DNA of 64,000 nucleotides. Source: Hevea brasiliensis. Its lineage: Eukaryota; Streptophyta; Magnoliopsida; Malpighiales; Euphorbiaceae. Shown in pieces: positions 59,256 through 64,000 of this stretch (position 1 is its first letter; the number at the start of each line of letters is the position of its first letter). The stretch lies in NCBI RefSeq assembly GCF_030052815.1, contig NC_079499.1:104442480-104506479 (forward strand). Direction: 5' to 3'. The position numbers and the translations under genes were made by a program. The notes beneath the pieces are model-generated. The model had not been told where the DNA came from. It worked only from the letters and a program-made list of their open reading frames with translations, and made no database searches.

Positions 59256-60998
59256 TGTCACGACCCAACCTATGGGCCGGACTGGCACTAGGACCTGGGC
59301 CAGCCTAAAGCCCCCGAGGCTCATAGTAAACCTAACTGTTCATTAACCCAACTCTAAGGCCCATTTGGGCCCAATTTCAAGAAAACAAACGGACAGAGTC
59401 CGGCCATAAAAATGGACTTTCCAACGGGGAGTTTTTGACTCACCCGACCTGTAAACACAATATATAGTCATTTGGGGAGCTCAGCTCACCCTCTACATAC
59501 TCATCAACATAAAAATAAATGGGAGCTCAGCTCCCTCATCCAATCCATCAAACATGCATAGCATATTAAGTTTACAGGTCCCAAAATAATAATTTAGTTT
59601 ACAGACCCAAATCAAATAAACATTTCTAACACATGCGGAAATTCTAAGATTTAACAAGTTTATACAAACAGAATAATTGACTGCGAGGAGAAAGCGAGTT
59701 AACCTCAAAAATATCCTCCTGTGGCTGTAAAATTTTTGAACAGGAGTGAGCGTTCGACTCGAGAGTAAAATATCAATTTTAACCATAATCCCTATAACTA
59801 TCTAAAACTAATGCACTCTGAGAGTGAAATGCAACATCAACAACATTTTCACATCATAGCATCAAAAGGTAATTTGGAGCACTCACACACCTGTAGTATC
59901 AATCATAACATATGGGAGCCGATCCCTATACGACTCTCTTAAATCCAACTGGTGCGGTAATTACTCAAGCTCGGACTTCCACTTAATAACCAAATCGAGG
60001 GTCCCAGCGAATTACTCAAGCCGTGACTACCCCTCGAAGGATCGGGTCCCAGCGAATTACTCAAGCCGTGACTACCCCGTCCTATCCATAGTCCACACCA
60101 CATCACACGCACGCCAACGCACGCACACTGCTCCAAATTACCACAACAACATCCTTGGCACATCAACAGTTATGAATGCAACATAAATCGTGCCTAGAGT
60201 TTAACTACATAAATATATGCATATAAGTGATGCATGGGCATGCTTGAACATATAATAATATCGAAATTACAATTAAAATTAATATTCTACTCACAGACTT
60301 GACGGTGGTCACTGAGGCGGCTGGGCGGAGGAAGAAGGCTGTCCCGGCTCACCTGACAATTTTTATTACAATCATTTAATAAATTTGACTCAATACAAAC
60401 AAAGAAAAAGACCAATACGTCCTAAGTCGTGCCGAAAATCCGGCAGAGTCTCCCCTATACCTAGGACCTACCCAACCTGCAAAAGGGCTCAAAACACACT
60501 TCTATATCCACAATCCATATATCCACAACTCAATCACATCACACAGCCCCTCCTGGGCAAATCAAATAAATCATTCATCACAATATGTAAAATTTCAATT
60601 TAGTCCTTATAATTGATCATTTTTGCAAAAACTGCTCAAATAAGCTCTAAAAATTATAAAACTCTGCCCCGCGGTCCTTAGAAATATTACTAAGCTATTG
60701 CAAAAAGAATCGTAATTTTCTAAGCTACCACGAATATTTTATGGATTTTCAATCCTATTTAAGCACTAGAAAATTACGAAAAAGAAAGGTTCGGGTTTAC
60801 CTTTGCCGATTCCGACTTCGAACGCTCGGGATGCCCGACAATGGTGGGGTAGCCAAAACCTCGATCCAATTCGGAGACTTTTCCAGAGTGCATGCTGTTC
60901 GCCGAAATTCACAGATCCGGACAACTGTCGAATTTCCGCGAATTGAGGATACCTACACGAAGCCCAATAATAATATATAAAAAATCAGGGGTGTTACA
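59256..60998 (+). mobile_element. Solo LTR, 1743 bp, with 5-bp target duplication
   Basis: Starts TGTCACGACCCAACC and ends GGGGTGTTACA, classic plant gypsy LTR ends. It is flanked by TTTTC on both sides (59251-59255 and 60999-61003). No internal coding region or primer site follows, so it is a solo LTR left by LTR-LTR recombination. It contains a tandem duplication of about 45 bp near 60000-60085 (GTCCCAGCGAATTACTCAAG repeated). Short open frames inside are not genes. Confidence 0.9.
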
Positions 60999-61500
60999 TT
61001 TTCGATACAACTTAGGGTGTCTTTGGTTCTTTTTAAACTTGTATTGAGTCAATTATATTAAATAATTGTAATATAATTGTTAGGTGAGCTGGGACAGCCT
61101 TCCTTCTCCATCCAGTCACCACAGTGACCTCGGTTTACGTCTGTGAGTAAAATATTAATTTTTAATTATAATTTTAATATTATTATATGTTCAGGCATGC
61201 CCATGCATCATTTATAAATATATATATTTATGTAGTTAAATACTAAGCACATTTTATATTGCATCTTTATTTGATGAAATGTTATGGATGTTGTTTTATG
61301 GTAATTTGGAGCAATGTGGGTGTATTAGCGTGCGTGTGGTGTGTGATATTGGATATGGAAAGGACGGGTCGATGCGGCTGGAGCTTGACTCGCTGGGACC
61401 CAATCCTTTTATGAATAAGTCAAGGTAGGCACGGCTCGAGATGATCTCGCTGGCCCCCGCATTTGGTCTATTAAGAGAAAGTCTGGCTTGAGATGTACTT

Positions 61501-64000
61501 TGTAACACCCCTATATGCATAACCTAGTACATTTTACTATTTCAGTGACCGGTGTCGGTCCAGACAATTAAGGGGATTAGAACTATGTCTAAGATACCTA
61601 GATAAGCCCTGAACGCAAACAATTATTAATTGCCAGATAATTAACTATAAGTAAGAAAAAACAGAACATAAAAAGTTAAATGAGCTGGGAGTCACAGCGA
61701 TGGGTGACCTTCCCGGGAAGTGACTGCGAGGTTAGCCTTAGCTCAAATTTCGAGCCGGAAAATATGACGCTGCGGTCTTTAGAACTATTGCGAACACAAT
61801 GGAAAAGAGAAAATCACAGAAAAGAATTGTTAAATAGGTCAAATAATTATGTCATGGATCCGAAATAAATATTGAATAATGTGCAAACTGGATTAAACCG
61901 GCGAGGGGCGATTTGGTCAATTTACCCCTAGAGTTGACTCCTGACCTAATGTCCAATAAAATCAAAGAAAAGAAAATTTCAGAATTGGAAATTAAATTAA
62001 AGAAATAAGGAAAAATAATTGAAAAAATAAAAAGAAAAGAAAACTTTATTTACATCATGCTTATCTCACAAATATGACATCATAAATGGATTTTCTTATT
62101 TCCCACCAATTTTGACCAAGTCAATTAAGTAAAAATACACCTAAAATACATAAAATTAAAATAAAAAAAAATTCACTCTTCTTTCCCACAAGTTTCGACG
62201 GCCTCACCCCCCCTCTCTCTCCTCTATTGCTAAAACCACCATTAAAGCTTGGCAAAGTTTGAGTTCACTCAACTAAACCCTAAATTTCCCCAAATTTAAA
62301 CCACAAAAGCTTGTTATCTTCACTTGAGAAAGCATTAGAAGAAGGAAAGAAAAGGAAGAAAGTGAAGAATTAAACATCAAAGAAAGGTTAGTAGTTTGAA
62401 ATGAAAAATTTTAATTTATTATTTGTGTTCTTGGTGTAAGTAACTTAGAAATTAACTTAAAATCAAAAGAAAACAATTGTTGGGGGACCAAAGAGAATTT
62501 GGGCCAGATTATGTTAGGGTTTGAAATGAATAATTTTGATGCAATTGATTGATTGTTTTGGTTGAATGAAGTATGTAGACATTGAATATGCACTTTGATT
62601 TCATTAGATATTAAATTTATGTAATTAGGGTTCTTGGCATCTTGGAAAATTGGGAAAAATTTGTGGAATTGGTCAATTGATGCCATTAACCTTACTTGAG
62701 TTGAGAAATGGTCAATTGCAACCATTTGTGGTGTGTGTGAATTGCTAGAACCAAGTTACAATTCGGATTGGTTAGTGATTAGATTCTGGCAGCTTGACCT
62801 AGGTCCCTTTCAGGGACCAAAACTAAAAATTTACCAACCCAATTGGTGTGAGGCCAATTGAGAATGAAACTAGACACATAATGGTCAATTCGAATTGGTT
62901 AGTGATCAGATTCTGGCAGCTTGACCTAGGTCCCTTTCAGGGACCAAAACTAAAAATTTACCAACCCAATTGGTGTGAGGCCAATTGAGAATGAAACTAG
63001 GACACATAATGGACCATTTTTCGTTTGGGAAGCATGCTCAGAAAATAACCATAGCCTAGTGAATAATTAGGTTAAACTAGGGTGCAGTGCACTGTCACTG
63101 TACCAAAATAACTAAATAAACAGTATTTGTTCATTTAGCCATAACTGGAGCTATACAGGTCCAAATGGCCTAATTTTTGTGGCATTGGAAATGTATGACA
63201 TAGCACTACAACATAGCACTACAACTTTTATGAAGAACACTAACCCAAATTCTGTCTATAACCCAGTCATTTTGCCACCCAAAGTTAGTGATTCAAAACT
63301 GTTAGAACTAAATTAGGTGCCCAGAAATTCTGTGTAGACCAATCCGGCCAGCCATGTTCAAATAGCCATAACTTGGGCTACAAAACTCCAAATGGAGTGA
63401 TTCAAAAAGGGAATTAAAGTAAGACAATAAGGAACAAGTTTTGTGAAGAATACTTTATCAAATTCTAACAGCAACATGACCAATGAAACAATACAAAACA
63501 GGACACCAAATCTGAAAAATTTGAAATTGTGCCTAGGAAACCTAAAAATCTAAGGAGCAACTAAAACCAACAAAATTAGTAATCAAAATGTGGTATGTGG
63601 GTGAAATTAAAATTCTCATACCCATTAAGCGTAAGAAAGTCAACAATTTGACTTGAATAGTATCGTGAATAGTAATTCCGAAATATAAATTTACAAAGAA
63701 CGTTAATTTAAGCATATTAGGGCTAGACATAAGTAATTGTGAATTTATTTATTGGATTTATTATAAGTTGTAATACTGAAATACTATAAAATTGTATGTT
63801 TCAGTTGAAAAGAATACTGAAAAAGAATATAAATCACCGAGTCAAGGCCTAGAGGAGACTCATACGAGGTTTGTGCACAACATAAAATTTTTCTTTAAAT
63901 TCTCTTGACAATTTGTTTTGATGAATAAATTGTGATTTATTTTGATTGCAAATTTGTGACTGAAATAAATATTATGCTTTTAACCTAAATTATTGAAAAT
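61501..64000 (+). mobile_element. LTR-like element, start only (runs off the window)
   Basis: Begins TGTAACACCCCTATATGC, a start typical of large plant gypsy LTRs, and truncates the older reverse LTR. Over 2.5 kb there are no coding domains. The region includes a UTR-like CT-rich stretch (62170-62220) and a 127-bp tandem duplication. The other end and target duplication lie beyond base 64000. Confidence 0.55.
62759..63012. repeat. 127-bp tandem duplication
   Basis: Copies at 62759-62885 and 62886-63012 differ by only a few bases (CGGATTGG/CGAATTGG, GATTAG/GATCAG, one inserted G), so the duplication is recent. It lies inside the LTR-like element. Confidence 0.93.

Larger units (their letters stand above)
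58048..61500 (-). mobile_element. Older LTR in reverse orientation, split by a younger solo LTR and cut at 61500
   Basis: The left end TGTAACAATCCAGATTTTT is the reverse complement of the solo-LTR 3' end type (ATCAGGGGTGTTACA). To the right of the solo LTR, 61004-61500 matches, in inverted orientation, its interior (for example AATTTGGAGCAATGTG, GCATGCCCATGCATCA, GGTGAGCTGGGACAGCC). So this is a diverged relative lying on the other strand. Its own 5' end is not seen because another element starts at 61501. Confidence 0.75.

Noticed and set aside
59939..60166. Cys/Gly-rich minus-strand frame
   Set aside because: Lies inside the solo LTR and includes its 45-bp tandem unit; not coding.
1..64000. 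CRISPR arrays, bacterial operons, rRNA or tRNA genes
   Set aside because: No regularly spaced direct repeats with unique spacers, no ribosome-binding-site-linked genes and no tRNA/rRNA-like sequence were seen; the window is plant nuclear DNA.

Overview
The window is nuclear DNA of a flowering plant, most likely a eudicot. Genes have many introns with GT-AG (and two GC-AG) junctions, intergenic DNA is very AT-rich with long (AT)n arrays, and plant-type LTR retrotransposons, MITEs and an endogenous pararetrovirus are present. I lean towards the Malpighiales, but the sequence alone does not fix the species.

Layout. 1-15.4 kb (+): the 3' fifteen coding exons of bifunctional aspartokinase/homoserine dehydrogenase. 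Its sixth visible intron is swollen to 8.6 kb by two nested LTR retrotransposons, each with a perfect target-site duplication. The penultimate exon is 2 nt short and does not read through. 18.4-19.1 kb (-): a single-exon HECATE3-like bHLH gene. 19.1-27.1 kb: gene-free AT-rich DNA with a long hairpin element nested in another repeat, and a MITE with a 10-bp duplication. 27.1-33.6 kb (-): a nearly full-length, decayed Caulimoviridae copy. Its two ends share 14 bp and its coding order is circularly permuted. 34.8-37.6 kb (+): a three-exon trichome-birefringence-like (DUF231) gene. 40.8-41.8 kb (+): a TED7-like proline-rich membrane protein. 43.1-44.6 kb (-): an intronless PLS/E-class PPR protein. 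46.5-51.2 kb (-): FAS2, the middle subunit of CAF-1, resolved here as 12 exons giving an in-frame 456-residue protein, with E2F-type sites upstream. 52.5-53.0 kb (-): an invertase/pectin-methylesterase inhibitor. 53-64 kb: repeats only. These are a 0.9-kb direct duplication (about 99% identical), a 1.74-kb solo LTR inserted into an older related LTR of opposite orientation, and the start of a further LTR-like element.

The host genes do not form a pathway or cluster; they are ordinary neighbours (amino-acid synthesis, gynoecium transcription factor, wall acetylation, secondary wall, organelle RNA processing, chromatin assembly, sugar enzyme inhibition). I found no evidence of a new multi-gene system. 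The most interesting points are the permuted pararetrovirus, the FAS2 gene details (two GC-AG introns, a perfectly phased candidate cassette exon, paired E2F sites), the AK-HSDH exon lesion, and the datable nesting of mobile elements.
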